A stretch of 64,000 nucleotides of DNA from Trema orientale (taxonomy: Eukaryota; Streptophyta; Magnoliopsida; Rosales; Cannabaceae): NCBI GenBank assembly GCA_002914845.1, contig JXTC01000392.1, positions 1 through 64,000 on the forward strand, given 5' to 3'. The notes beneath the pieces are model-generated. The model was not told where the DNA came from. It did not search any database and was given only the letters and a program-made list of their open reading frames with translations. A program made the translations under genes and the position numbers. Below, in pieces: positions 45,389 through 57,645 of this stretch (the first letter of the stretch is position 1; each line of letters begins with the position of its first letter).

Positions 45389-47709
45389 AAAATATATCTC
45401 GTAAAATTAGTACAATGATATTAGCTTGAAATCAATGCATAGAAAAACTTTACTTCTTTGGAAATCATGCCTAAATGAGCTTGCCATACTCATGTTTTTC
45501 ATGAACTATGCATAAACTGTATGAATAATACAGATAGATATAATACACATAAATAAATAGGAAAACATCTCGTATCTACTATTATTCTAGCAATGCAGTT
45601 AAAATAAATCTTTACTTATATTATATAACATAGTACACATAAACATTTAGAAAATATTTGTATTTATTATTGTTCTTGTGACACAGTTGAAATAAGTATT
45701 TACTTACATCGTGTCTTGAATAATCGTTGATAGCAGAAATAGTCAATATCTTTTAGAGTTTGGTGTACTAATTCATCTGTTATGAATTACTTTTATTCAA
45801 AATGCTCATTTTACCATAATAAAATGCACTAAGATACAAAAGTTGTGACATTACAACTTTTACAAAATTTATAAACTTCATTACCAAATTATTCAAAAGC
45901 ATGTAAATTATTTGAGGTACTTCGTAAAAAATAACTAACGTTGAAAACTGGTCTAAATCATTAAAATATAAATACTAGTTCTTTAGCATAAAATGGATTC
46001 AAAATGGTACATTTTCCTGTAAAAACTAGTCCATTTTTCTCTAAATGGTGTCATTTGATTTTTAAAAATATTTGGACAGAACTTCTCTTATTTTAAGGAC
46101 ATCTCCACATCTTTTAAATTATAGTTTAAGACCTAGAATAATAATTGACAAGCCAATTTCCATATATACACATCAAAGATGATCATTTAGAACAACATAA
46201 ATGTATTTGAATTTTTTTCTATTTAGACAAAGTTTAAAACTATTTTTATACTTTTTTATTGTCACAACCAGCAACCAAATAAATCAGACTAGGATTATAG
46301 ATAACTTAATCTACTTCACATAAAAATACTTAAATCCATAAGTATGAAACTTAGGATTTTCAGGGTAACTTTAATTTACCACTTGAATTATATATTTCTA
46401 GCAACATATTAGGATTTCAAGGGCCCTTATTACTCATAAAATGGTCGTGGTTTAAGAGTTGTAACCAAAAAAAAAAAAAATAACTACAAACTCAAAATCC
46501 TACATAGAGCTCACCTTAACTAGTTTAGGCTTTTACTGAAGTTGTTGCCTTCTACATCCATCCAGCAGATTTCTAATATATAGAAATGGATTATAGGACT
46601 CAAGAGGACCTGAGAAAGTCTTATTTAAGTTGTAGTAAGTAGATAGTTTCAATTAAAAAACAAAACTAAAGAAGAAGAAGTAGTAGACTTACCTTGACTA
46701 ATTTAGACCTATCTTGATTTCTAGAGCTTTAACTTGAGTTCTACAACTTGAAAACTCTTGGATATGGCTAAGAAGAGTTATGAGAAGTTTAGAAAGTTAC
46801 TGGAGAGGTTCTAGTCATGGTGGGAGAGAAAGGAGAAGTAAATGACCAGATTTGGTCTAGAAACGATATTAAATGACTAAGGAATGACATAAGTTAAATT
46901 CTGAGAGGTATTTTGGTCATTTGACATAAAAACTTTCTATGTGTCTAGTTCTAGAATATCCTAGGCTTACTCATCACGTTACTGATGATTTCTGTACACC
47001 AAAGCATACACATAAATAGTGAATCCTAGTTTATAAAGTGAAATCTAGTCATATTTTGACTTACGATCCTATGCGGTCAATCTCATTATAACCTGGTATA
47101 GCCTAACTCTATATCCAATCATTAATCATAAAAATAAGTCTATTAGACTTCAATTAATAATGTAAACATGGTATTTGTACCCAATTATATATTTAGAATG
47201 CACAAAAATAGTATTACTTAATTAAGCTAAATATAAGCTAGTATTGTGCGATATAACACAGATCAAGGACTTGAATGCCACCTTGTACAAACCCAGAACC
47301 AACATTTGGAAACTATTAAAAATGAGTCCTAGACATTAAATCTAATCTATTTGACATGTAAAATGTGCTGTAAATTTAGTTCTGAAAAGTGTGTAAAATG
47401 TATTTTAATGAAAAACCACTATATGATCTTGTTATCATAATCATAAGTTTTATGCATATGCGCATAATATTATATTCATAAATATATTCTTAGTGATTTT
47501 CACACACCGAGCTTGTTCTTTGAGGGCCCTTTACACTGTATAAGGATAGTTCCACAAACATTAGTATAATAATGTACGTCTAAAAACACATAATATCATA
47601 AATCAACATATTGTTATGATATTGATATTAATTACTTTATATATCTATTACGTAGCATGAACATGTTTATTATTGGTTTATTATGTATATGAGAGCTTTG
47701 TGTGTCGCA
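45389..47709 (-). mobile_element. Right piece of the second gypsy LTR copy
   Basis: It runs parallel to about 30945-33197 (shared words include GTACAATGATA, ATGCCATACT, GTTTAAGACCT and CTCACTTGAATT-type segments) and ends near TGTGTCGCA at 47709, matching the TGTGACGCC LTR start. It continues 33198-33339, from which the copia-1 insertion separates it. A short segment near 45600-45720 (AATCTTTACTTA) is doubled. Confidence 0.7.
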
Positions 47710-48344
47710 TTGACAAATTTGACTTGTATTCAAATTCGTCACTAATCAAGCTTGAGAATTTAATGTGATTCGATGATTGTATAAATCTTGAGTTTATATG
47801 ATTTAATTCGATACCGAAGATATCTTTAAATTTGAAGGACTTCCTGATAAAAAATAAATAAATAATTCAAATGATTTTAGACATGTCTAAAAACACAAGA
47901 TTTTACGTCAAAAAATGAAGAACTACAAAGACATTTTTATGATAATATTATATAATTTTGCACTTTTTTTATTAGTGCTTGAAAATACTTGCAATATAAT
48001 TAATTTTTGCACTTGACGACTAAAAAAATGCAAGAACAGCAAGCAAACGTTGGACAGCATGCATCCGTACCATGATGTACTCATGTCTTAAGGTATCTTT
48101 CTGTCCCATTTTGCCCCTACAGACTACAGGTCCTACTAAGCCTATGCTATTTTCTTTTTTTAAAAAAAATAAATCTGTTATTATAATGTAAAAAAATCTT
48201 TACAATAATAGGAAAAAATTTTTATTAGATAAAGCTAATTTTCTACTCTTAAAATTATCCTAGCTAATCCATAAATAAATAAATTGACTACAATGTATGG
48301 GAAGGAAAGAAAAAAAAATAAGCTACATGCATACTTTCTCCGCG
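47710..48344. other. AT-rich spacer left of the RDR1 promoter
   Basis: No ORF, repeat or RNA is recognised. It may hold distal control sequence of the gene to the right. Confidence 0.5.
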
Positions 48345-48484
48345 GAATGACGTGGGAACTAATCGTTGGCTGGAAGGGAGATACGACTTCTAACTGACTG
48401 TCAAAGCAGGGTCATTTTCCCCTCAAAGCTCCAATTGACTATCGAAGAAGACTAGAACGCCCACCTTATAACACAAGGAAATGA

Positions 48485-48538
48485 AAAAGAAAAAGCAAAA
48501 GAAAAAGCAAAAGCAAAAGCAAAAGCAAAAGCAAAAGC
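48485..48538. repeat. (AAAAGC)n microsatellite
   Basis: Five to six consecutive AAAAGC units at the right end, preceded by variant AAAAAGC units. Confidence 0.9.
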
Positions 48539-48697
48539 GGAACCGGCCCCACCCGGAACCATCGTACTCTCGATCACGTGTCACTAGATGATACGTATAA
48601 GTTTCTCACTTCCAATATCATTACGCCCCGTGAGCAGGTCAGTTTCCTAAAGCGGTGGCACGAAGGAGGGAATTAATTAGATGGCCGTTATTGTAGC

Positions 48698-48790
48698 ACG
48701 TTCATTGGCGCCACACGGGTGAGAGAGAGAGAGTGTGTTAAAATACGTTCATTTGGCGCCACACGGGTGAGAGAGAGAGAGTGTTATAAT
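48698..48790. repeat. 47 bp tandem duplication in the RDR1 promoter
   Basis: Units start at 48698 and 48745. Both read ACGTTCATT(T)GGCGCCAC, then ACGGGTGAGAGAGAGAGAGT. It lies about 65-155 bases upstream of the TATA box, so any site within the unit is doubled. Confidence 0.9.
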
Positions 48791-48852
48791 TGAGCAACGG
48801 TAGTAAGTAGTACGGTTCACTCTGTGTTGTCTTCACTCGGTTTTTCTTCCTC

Positions 48853-48860
48853 TATAAATA
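48853..48860 (+). promoter_or_regulatory. RDR1 TATA box
   Basis: TATAAATA within CTCTATAAATACATACC. Transcription would start about 30 bases on, near 48885-48890. Confidence 0.6.
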
Positions 48861-50083
48861 CATACCAGTGTACTTATGGAGAAGCATTAGAAGTGAGCGA
48901 GACTATATGATCATTTGAGAGATTGCGCCCGAATATATACTTTATAAGACTATCGGAATCTAATCAAATTATTTTTCAGGTCAGATTATTCTTTTTCTTA
49001 TTCTTTCTTTATCAATATTTTGGATCAAAATTCTTGTTAATCTATCTCGTTTCATCCAACAATCATTGGTCACATGATGAAAATGCTTGAGTTGTGCAAG
49101 TTATTTTATTTCGTGTTCGCTTCAAGTGCTTTTATTTATTTACTTATTTTTTCATTAGAAGCTAGTAGTTATATGATCTTCGGTGAGCACTACGATTCGA
49201 GGTGAAAACTACTTTTTAGTTTTTATTTTGAGTTGAAATTTAACGATTTTTGTACAATTAGTAGAAGAGCATAAGAAAGGTCTCTTTCTATTTTTGGTTT
49301 ACTTTTTTGTTATTTCGATTTCAGGGAAACCTTTCCTACCTTTCGTTTTTTTTTTTTCCCTCTTGCTTTTCAAAGCTTAATTGGTTTATGGATACTCTCT
49401 ACCTAGTTTCAATGGATATATACATATATGTATATCTTAAAAGAGAAGCTTCGAACTAAATAAGATAGTGCGTAATTAATTTATTTGTTTAGGACGGTTG
49501 AAATAGAAATTCAAGATAATTACGATTTTTCTTTTCGTTATTTTGAAAATTTATGTTCGAAGTGCCAAAACGATCGCACAATTCTAAAAAATAAAAAGTG
49601 ATTTTCGAACGTATGAGAATGTTCAAAGGAAGAAGTATTTTATTTTCTCTATACAGTTTGCTTTAATCTACTAGGACTGGTTATTTATAACCAAGTGTTT
49701 TAATTATACCGTTTTTCTGATTTTTCCCTTTTTTTAAAAAAATTTTTTTCTTAGCTTTCTAATGTATTTTTGGGAAGTTTTATAGATGTTTCTATATCCA
49801 ACTCGTCTAATTGTGGTACCGATGCGAGGCAAATGAAAATTTCTCATTTGATTTTCAGTTTATAGATTTTCATGCATTTTACATACATAAAATTATTGCT
49901 ATATATTTTCGTCTCCTTCCATTGACGAGGTTGAAATTGTAATCCTTATATTTACATTATAATTTAAAACTTTTTGCTTAGATTAATGATATTCCGTTGA
50001 GGAACCATTTATATTAAAAAAAATATTACTATATATGCAAGGCTCAATTTTCAAAGTTAAAAAATTATACTCTTATTGATGAT

Positions 50084-52630
50084 CAGGGCCGGCTCCTAGG
50101 CTAGGCAACTAAGGCCATTGCCTAGGGCCCCCTAAAAGGCAAAACCCACTAGTAGAAAAAATATATTAAAAAAAAAGCCTATTTTTAACTAAAAAAGGCC
50201 TAAACATTTTTTTTAATAATCTCTCCATTCACTTACAACATTATTGTCGGCCGTATATATCTCATTTGTCCAACTTTAAAAAATAATTAAATGCCAATCT
50301 CTAGAAGAACAAAACATGTATTGTTACTCTTCCCCATTAAAAACTCACACTGGCGTGCTGCGTGCATGTTTAGGCTTAGTTATTACTTTTCTATTATTCT
50401 CGGATTCTCATCTCTCTACTACCACCGAGTTGACTTAGCTATATCATTTTATTATTCATCTCTCTCATTTTCGAATTCTCTAAAAACATCTCTTAAATTC
50501 TATCACTATTTCTCAAGTGCAAAAAGAGAAAAGAGGACCAACCGAGTTACCGAGTCTGACTCTTTTAGTTCAAGTTCTAGGTTCAATCTTCAATTGTTGT
50601 TGTCTATTTTATTTGAGATTTTAGAAATATAAATTAGTAAGTCTATTATTAATTTTATTTGTAAAATTTAAATTAGAATTAAGGTTGTTAAAGAATAAGA
50701 TAATTAACAAAAATATTCAAGAAAAGATTAATAGAGAAAAGGAACATTGGAAAAATGTTCTAATAAGAATAATTGTTATTGTAAAGAATTTAGTTAAAAA
50801 CAATTTGGCTTTTCGTGGAAAAAATGAGAAGATATATCAACATAATAATAGAAATTTTTTAAATCTAATTGAAATGATTGCTGAATTTTATCTAATAATG
50901 CAAGAACATATTCGACGTATACAAGATGGTGAAATTCATAATACTATCCAAAATGAGCTAATACAAATGATATCTCTCGAAGTTAAAAATATAATACTTA
51001 AAAAAATTAAAGACGCAAAATATTTTTCAGTTATACTTGATTGTACTCCAGATGCAAGTCATCAAGAACAAATGTCTCTTATCTTAAGATGTGTAAATAT
51101 TGCAACAAGTCCAATAAAAGTAGAAGAACATTTTTTAGAATTTCTAATAGTAGATGATACATCAGGAAAAAGTCTTTTTAATGAATTTATAAATGCAATT
51201 AAATATCTTGAACTTGATATTAGTGACATAAGAGGAGAAGGATATGATAATGGATCTAAAATAAAAGGGAAGCAACAAGGTGTACAAAAAAAAATTATTA
51301 GAGATAAATGCTAGAGCATTTTATACACCTTGTGGTTGTCATAATCTTAATCTTGTAATTTGCGATGTAGCGATGTTTTGTCCTAGAGCTATAACATTTT
51401 TTGGAGTTTTACAGCGTATATATATATATATATAGATAGATATATATTATTTTCTTCTTCGCCAAAACGATGGAAAATACTATGAAATAATATATCTAAT
51501 TTGACTGTCAAATCATTGTTACAAACACGTTGGAAAAGTCGTATTGAAAGTGTTAAGGCAATTAAGTTTCAAGCTCCAAAAGTAAGAGATGCTTTATTTG
51601 AACTAGCTGAAACTAGTGAAGATCCTAAAATAAAAAGTGAAGCCAAATGTCTAGCAATATATGAGTTAGAAAATTTTGAATTTTTGTTAGGTATGACTAT
51701 TTGGTATGATATATTATTTGCTGTTAACTCAATTAGTAAAACCTTACAAAGTACGGATATGCAAATTGATGTTACTATAGACCAATTGAAAGGTCTTCTT
51801 TCTTTTTTTGAAAAGTATAGAGAAAATGGATTTATATCAGCTATGATTTCAACTAAAGAAATTACAAATGTAATGGAAATAGAACCTAAATTTCATGAAA
51901 AACGTGTAATTCATAGGAAAAAAATAATTTGATGAGAATCTTAATGATGAAAGAATAATACAATCTGCTGAGGAGTCTTTCAGAATTAATTATTTTATTT
52001 ACATAATAGATCAAGCAATTTCTTCTCTTAAAAATAGATTTCAGCAGTTTGAAGCATATGAAAATATTTTTGGATTTTTATTTGATTTTAAAAAATTAAA
52101 GTCCTTAGATGATGATGATTTAAAAAGTTATTGTCTTAATCTTGAACATGTGCTAAAACATGGTGAGGATTCTGATATTGACAGTTTAGATTTATTTTCT
52201 GAATTAAGAGTACTAAGAGAAATTTTCTAAAAGAATTTAATTAACCCAATTGAAACACTCGATTATATAAGAAGAGTAGATTCTTTTTCAAATGCTTTGA
52301 TTACTTACAGAATATTGCAACCATTCTAATAATAGTTGCTTCTGCAGGTTGGAGCTTTTCTAAATTAAAAATACTAAAATCTTACCTTAGATCTACAATG
52401 TCACAAGAAAGATTGAATGGCTTAGCTATATTATCAATAGAACAAGATATATTAGCCAATATTGAATACAAAAATTTGATTAACAATTTTGTATCTAAAA
52501 AAGCTAGAAAAATAGATTTTAAGTAGAAAAATTAAAACTAAATTTATATAGCCCCTTTCAAAAAAAAAAAAAAATTTAAACCCTATTTCAAATTTTGCCT
52601 AGAGCCTCAACTCATGTTGAAACAGCCCTG
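50084..52630 (+). mobile_element. hAT-superfamily transposon in the RDR1 leader intron
   Basis: The ends are CAGGGCCGG (left) and the reverse complement of CAGGGCTGT (right). They are flanked by 8 bp repeats TTGATGAT (50076-50083) and TTCATGAT (52631-52638), the hAT target length with one difference. A secondary inverted repeat lies just inside the ends (ATTGCCTAGGGCC against TTTTGCCTAGAGCC on the same strand; both sides carry GCCTAG). It holds a decayed transposase gene in the sense direction of RDR1, and an AT microsatellite at 51413-51450. Confidence 0.9.
50685..52525 (+). pseudogene. hAT transposase of the DUF4371/ZMYM1-like type, decayed
   Basis: 50685-51314 reads NNLAFRGKNEKIYQHNNRNF, then KDAKYFSVILDCTPDASHQE, which contains the first catalytic Asp of the RNase H-like fold, then GEGYDNGSKIKGKQQGVQKK. 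It continues after a stop as FYTPCGCHNLNLVICD, then LLQTRWKSRIESVKAIKF (51501-51932). The hAT dimerisation end follows at 52330-52525: SFSKLKILKSYLRSTMSQER, then LINNFVSK. In the conserved SAERSFS box the Glu-Arg pair has become Gly-Trp (ASAGWSFS). Several stops and frameshifts occur, so it cannot make transposase. Confidence 0.88.
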
Positions 52631-52914
52631 TTCATGATGGTAGTCTAAATGTGTCTCTATGCGTAATTTTTAAACTAAACGTGTGTGAATTCTCAGACTT
52701 GATGCTCACATGCATGAAGATTCTTAATATGAGAAAGAGAATTTATTTTGTTCATTTGACAGCATGCATGAGTGTGATATAAAACATATATGCATGTAAA
52801 TTTGATGTCATCTTTACATTAAAACCAGAAAAAATAAATAAATAAACAAATGAATAACTTTCTAGTTGTTTTATACTGTTTGCTAAACTGTAGTTATAAC
52901 TTTAGTTTTACAGA

Positions 52915-55900
52915 ATGGGAAAGACAATTCAGCTATACGGATTTTCTTCCGTTGAGCCCCCTGAAGCTGTGAAGAGTTTTTTAGAGCAATATATTGGAGA
53001 AGGAACTGTTTCTGCTATTGAGGTTGGGCAGTACAAGGTTGAGTCAAGGGCATATGCCAAGGTTGAATTCAGTGACTCAGAAAGTGCTGAAACCATACTT
53101 CTGAGGGCGAAGGATCAAAACTTATGGTACAATGATTCGTATCTAAAAGCTCGGGACCTAAACAGGGAAAGTCTTCCAAAGCCAGAGCCCTTCCTGTACA
53201 GCATGGAAAACATAACTTTGCACTTCGGATGTCAAGTTTCAAGGGAGAAGTTTTCTTTTCTATGGAAAAGGAAGAATGTGAGTGTGAAGTTCGGAACAGG
53301 GCTAAGAAAGCTCTACTTCTTTTTCACTTATTGTTCTGTTGAATACAAGCTGGAGCTCTCCTTTGACAATTTTTGGCAGAATGAGCTCCATCGTCCTCAA
53401 GGACAAACTAAAATGTTCCTTGTCCTCCGGGTTTGCTTTCTAAAAATCCATTTGTTATTTTTTTGCTCTAAATTTTGATTTATGTATTTTCTTACTCATA
53501 TACCATACATGGTTGTTTCATTCTCGACACCGAAGCATGAATATGGATTTGGAATGTTGCAAGGGACACGCTAATGAGATTGGAATTCTGTAAAGGTCAC
53601 GTGTAGCCTACTGGAATATGGAAATTAATGAAATTGATTGAATATTGCTCATACAAATACTTCTTTTTGAGATGTTAAGGTCTAGTAAGTGTCTATTTTA
53701 GACAATTGTAATAAGTAATAATACTAAGAATATATAGTTGTTTATATCTTTACATGAATTCTGACATAAAATTCTTTCATGAAAAACTGTTATCTTTCTT
53801 ATAAATTAATGTGTCTGGCAAAGTGGCTAAAACTTGTACTATTCTTCCTTCTGTTGCCAGTTACTGGGTGTCCCTCGGATATTTTCGAAAGATGTATTTG
53901 TTAAGGACATTCCTGATAGCAGTTGGATCAGAGATGTTGATTTCACTCCATCGTGCTGCATTGGGCAGTCCTCTGCTTTGTGCATGGAGATTCCGAGCAG
54001 GCGTCGCCTACCGAATTTACGCGATGGCTTTGTTTACTATAAAGAAGATGAAGGCCAATTCTTTTTGGAGAAAGGATCTCCTTTCTCTTCTAGTTCAGAT
54101 CTTGTTCCTATTGTGGTTCCACCTCAAGGAGTCTACTTGCCATACAAGATTTTGTTCAAGATAAACTCTTTGGTTCAACATGGATGTCTTCCAGGGGAGA
54201 CACTTGATTGCAAATTTTTTCAGTCAGTTGATCCAAGAAGAATAAAGACTGAATACATAGAGTCTGCGCTTGACCAACTCTATCAGTTGAAGGATTGCTG
54301 CTACGATCCACTAGGATGGCTTACTAAGCAGTATATGACTTACAACTCAGGTGAACAAATTCCTAAAAAGCCTACTATTGCTTTAGATGAAGGAGTGGTG
54401 TATGTACATAGGGTTCTAATAACACCATCGAAAGTTTACTTCCGTGGCCCTGAGCCGAATCTTTCAAATCGGGTGTTGCGCAATTATCCAGATGATATCG
54501 ATAACTTTCTTCGTCTTTCTTTTGTTGATGAGGACTTGGATAAGATGCGTTCGACAGATTTGTCTAAACATTCAAGTTCTGCAAATGAAGAAAGGCAAAC
54601 AAAAGTCTATGCAAGGGTACTTTCTATTCTAAGAGACGGTATAGTTATTGGTGACAATAAGTTCGAGTTTCTTGGCTTCTCATCAAGTCAATTGCGAGAA
54701 AATTCAGCTTGGATGTTTGCTTCTAGAGAAGGTCTTACTGCTGATGATATCAGGAATTGGATGGGTGATTTTACTCACATTCGAAATGTGGCAAAGTATG
54801 CTGCAAGACTGGGCCAATCTTTTGGCTCTTCCAGAGAAACTTTGAACGTTGAAAGGCATGAAGTTAAGTTAATTCCTGACATTGAAGTCGAAACAAGTGG
54901 AAAAAAATATTGTTTTTCTGATGGGATTGGGAATATATCAAAAAACTTCGCTGAACAAGTGGCGAAAAAATGTGGTCTTAACAAGTTTACCCCATCGGCC
55001 TTTCAAATTCGTTACGCTGGGTATAAAGGTGTTGTAGCAGTTGATCCCACATCTTCCATGAAATTGTCACTACGAAATAGCATGTGCAAGTATAAATCAG
55101 AGAACAAGAAGTTAGATGTTTTGGCATGGAGCAAGTACCAACCCTGTTTCCTTAACCGCCAACTGATTACACTCTTGTCAACTCTTGGAATAAAGGATCA
55201 TTTTTTTGAGAAGAAGCAAAAAGAGGCTGTGAAACGGCTTGATTCTAGTTTAACAGATCCTTTAAAAGCTCAGGATGAACTGGAGTTCATTTTTCTTGGA
55301 GAATTTGCAAACATTCTGAAGGAAATGCTTATGTGCGGTTATAAGCCAGATGAAGAGCCATTTCTATCAATGATGCTCCAAACTTTCCATGCCTCAAAAT
55401 TACTTGAAATCCGGACGAAAACAAGGATACATATTCCTAATGGAAGAGCTATGATGGGATGTCTAGATGAAACTGGGATTCTAGAATATGGTCAAGTGTT
55501 TGTGCAATGTTCTAGCCGGCAATTGTATGACGATTCCTTCCTCGTCTTCAGCAACTGCGGTTCAAGCCAAGGGACCTTTATTGTCAAGGGAAAGGTTGCA
55601 GTTGCTAAGAATCCTTGCCTACATCCTGGTGATGTTCGAGTCCTTAAGGCAGTAGATGTGTTAGCATTGCATCACATGGTGGATTGTGTTATTTTTCCGC
55701 AGAAGGGAAAGAGGTACTCTATTATAATTTATACATAAATTGAGCAAACACCAATACATATATGTGGGAAATTTTAGCCAATGTGACATGAGAACACTTG
55801 ACATGCTTATTTGAACCTAATTATTAGTTTAGATCAAGTCTAAGTTATGTTTTTTTTTGTATTCTTCTGTTTTGTCAAATTTATCATTATCTCAGGGTTC

Positions 55901-57468
55901 TTGAGATGTTTTTAACAAGTTGGTTAACTCATTATATTTTATTTCATATTGTGTTTCTCTATTTAGTGTATTTGATCTTCTTGTCATATTTGGCTATATA
56001 TAACTTCTTAGGTTCTAAAATGTTGACTAATTAAGCAATTTCATTTACTTAGACCACATACTGATGAATGTTCTGGGAGTGACTTGGATGGAGATATGTA
56101 CTTTGTTTGTTGGGACCCTGAGCTTATTCCTCCCCGGCATATTAAAGCCATGGACTATACTCCAGCACCAACTATAGAGTTAGATCATAATGTAACAATG
56201 GAGGTAGTATTTGGTTCATTATTAACTTGACAAGAATATATAATTTACATCATTTTCCTTATTGTTTCTGAGAATATGTGCCAACCAGTCAGTCACATCA
56301 AATGTAAGATTAGGTGGTTACTTTGTTATACAATTTTATATGTATTAGCTATTGTTACCATTCTCAAAATATGAGTTCTCTTATCTGAGTTTCTTTTGCA
56401 TCGCTGAAAAAATCACACTCTTATGTTAAAACGTCGTACAGTAATTAGAATTTGGGTTGTTTCATCTAAGAATTGTAATTCATTGTCTTTTTTATCCTTT
56501 TTTTTTTTTAAGTCTCTTACTCGCTAGTACCACTTTTCAAATGTTCGGTATTGTCTAAGAAATTTTCTCATTGTTTTTGTCTTAATCCATACAACATGAT
56601 TTTTATTGTGATACAGGAAGTAGAGGAGTATTTCACTGACTATATAGTCAACGACTCTTTGGGAATCATTTCAAATGCATATACTGTTTTTGCAGACAAA
56701 GAGCCAAAAAAGGCTAAGAGCAAGCAATGCATTGAATTAGCAAAGTTATTCTCAGTTGCCGTGGACTTTCCAAAAACTGGTGTGCCAGCAAAAATCCCAC
56801 ATCATCTACGCGTCGAAGTTTATCCAGACTTCATGGAAAAGCCAGACAAGCCAACCTACGAATCGGAACGCATTATTGGGAAGCTCTTTAGAGAGGTGAA
56901 GAACTTGGAAGATTACTCAAGCTCCATAAAATCCTTTACCAAGGAAGTGGCCAGAAAGTGTTACGACCCTGACATGGAGGTAGATGGATTTAAGCATTAC
57001 ATAGCTGATGCCTTCACTCACAAAACTCAGTATGACTACAAGTTGGCAAGCCTGATGGATTACTATGGCATCAAAACTGAAGCTGAAATACTCAGTGGTA
57101 ATGTCCTTGCAAAGTCAAGCCACTTTAACAAGAAAAGGGACTTGGAATCAGCTAATTATGCGGTGAAATTACTGATCAAAGAAGCTAAAACCTGGTTCAA
57201 TAGTCAAGGAAGTGACTCAGGCTATAGAGTTGATGACGTGTATGCGAAGAAAGCTTCAGCTTGGTACTATGTAACATATCATCCTAGCTTCTGGGGCTGC
57301 TACAATGAGAATAATGTGGCTAGAGACCATTTCTTGAGCTTTGCTTGGTGTGTTTTTGACAAACTTGTTCTGATCAAAAGGGATAAAGCTAGCATTAGGA
57401 GGTCTTTGAATCTGTCTTTATTGGTGAACCAGTTCAGTGATGGATTTGATTTGAGTGGTGAAGTTTGA
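52915..57468 (+). CDS. RDR1: RNA-dependent RNA polymerase 1 (RDR1), intact, four coding exons
   Basis: Coding exons are 52915-53430, 53861-55713, 56053-56203 and 56617-57468, all with GT/AG borders and compatible phases. Together they give 1123 residues, close to the usual RDR1 length of about 1100. The start MGKTIQLYGF is typical of RDR1. Residues 1-100 are an RRM-like region. The central region has ELHRPQGQT, then VDFTPSC and FSDGIGNIS (about residues 524-532), then TPSAFQIRYAGYKGVVAVDP. The catalytic motif DLDGD spans residues 800-804, coded in exon 3 after PHTDECSGS. Family knowledge: RDR1 copies single-stranded RNA into double-stranded RNA for antiviral and salicylate-linked silencing in the cytoplasm. 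No stops, frame breaks or missing motifs are seen. Exon ends were assigned by eye and by homology. RDR2 and RDR6 fit less well at the N-terminus. Confidence 0.95.
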
Positions 57469-57500
57469 GTTCTTGTGAGCTGATTTTGTGTCTCTTACTA

Positions 57501-57506
57501 AATAAA
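57501..57506 (+). terminator. RDR1 polyadenylation signal
   Basis: AATAAA lies 33 bases after the TGA stop, followed by a T-rich stretch. Confidence 0.6.
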
Positions 57507-57645
57507 CTTTTTATAAGCAATTGATTGGGATTGTAAGAAAAATAAGTGTCTTATACGACTACTAGAATATATGTATCTAAAAAAGTTGTTTTGTATAATT
57601 ATCCTTGTTAACCGTTGCTGAATGTGTGGTGATTTGAAGATGTGT

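Larger units (their letters stand above)
48345..48852 (+). promoter_or_regulatory. RDR1 promoter region
   Basis: It is richer in GC and known motifs than its surroundings: a TGACGTGG as-1-like half site (48348-48355), a W-box core TTGACT (48435-48440) and a G-box CACGTG (48575-48580). It also has an AAAAGC microsatellite (48485-48538) and a 47 bp tandem duplication (48698-48790) containing ATTGGCGCCACACGGGTGAG. RDR1 genes are known to respond to salicylic acid and virus infection, which would suit W-box and as-1 sites. Whether these sites act here is an inference. Confidence 0.55.
48885..52914 (+). other. RDR1 5' untranslated exon and large leader intron
   Basis: The likely leader exon runs from about 48885 to 48979 and ends TTTTTCAG|GTCAGA. 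The likely intron runs 48980-52913 and ends with TTAGTTTTACAG, one base before the ATG at 52915. At about 3.9 kb it is large mainly because a 2.55 kb hAT element lies inside it; without it the intron would be about 1.4 kb. The donor is weaker than consensus, so its exact position is uncertain. Confidence 0.5.

Noticed and set aside
48481..48540. CRISPR-like spaced repeats
   Set aside because: It is a simple AAAAGC microsatellite with no spacers, in a plant nuclear context.
50291..50632. 113-codon ORF at the start of the hAT element as a transposase N-terminus
   Set aside because: It lacks the zinc-finger or other N-terminal pattern of this transposase type and is not in frame with the later pieces.
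53811..54164. 117-codon ORF overlapping RDR1 exon 2
   Set aside because: Out-of-frame reading of the RDR1 exon, which has strong family similarity in its own frame.
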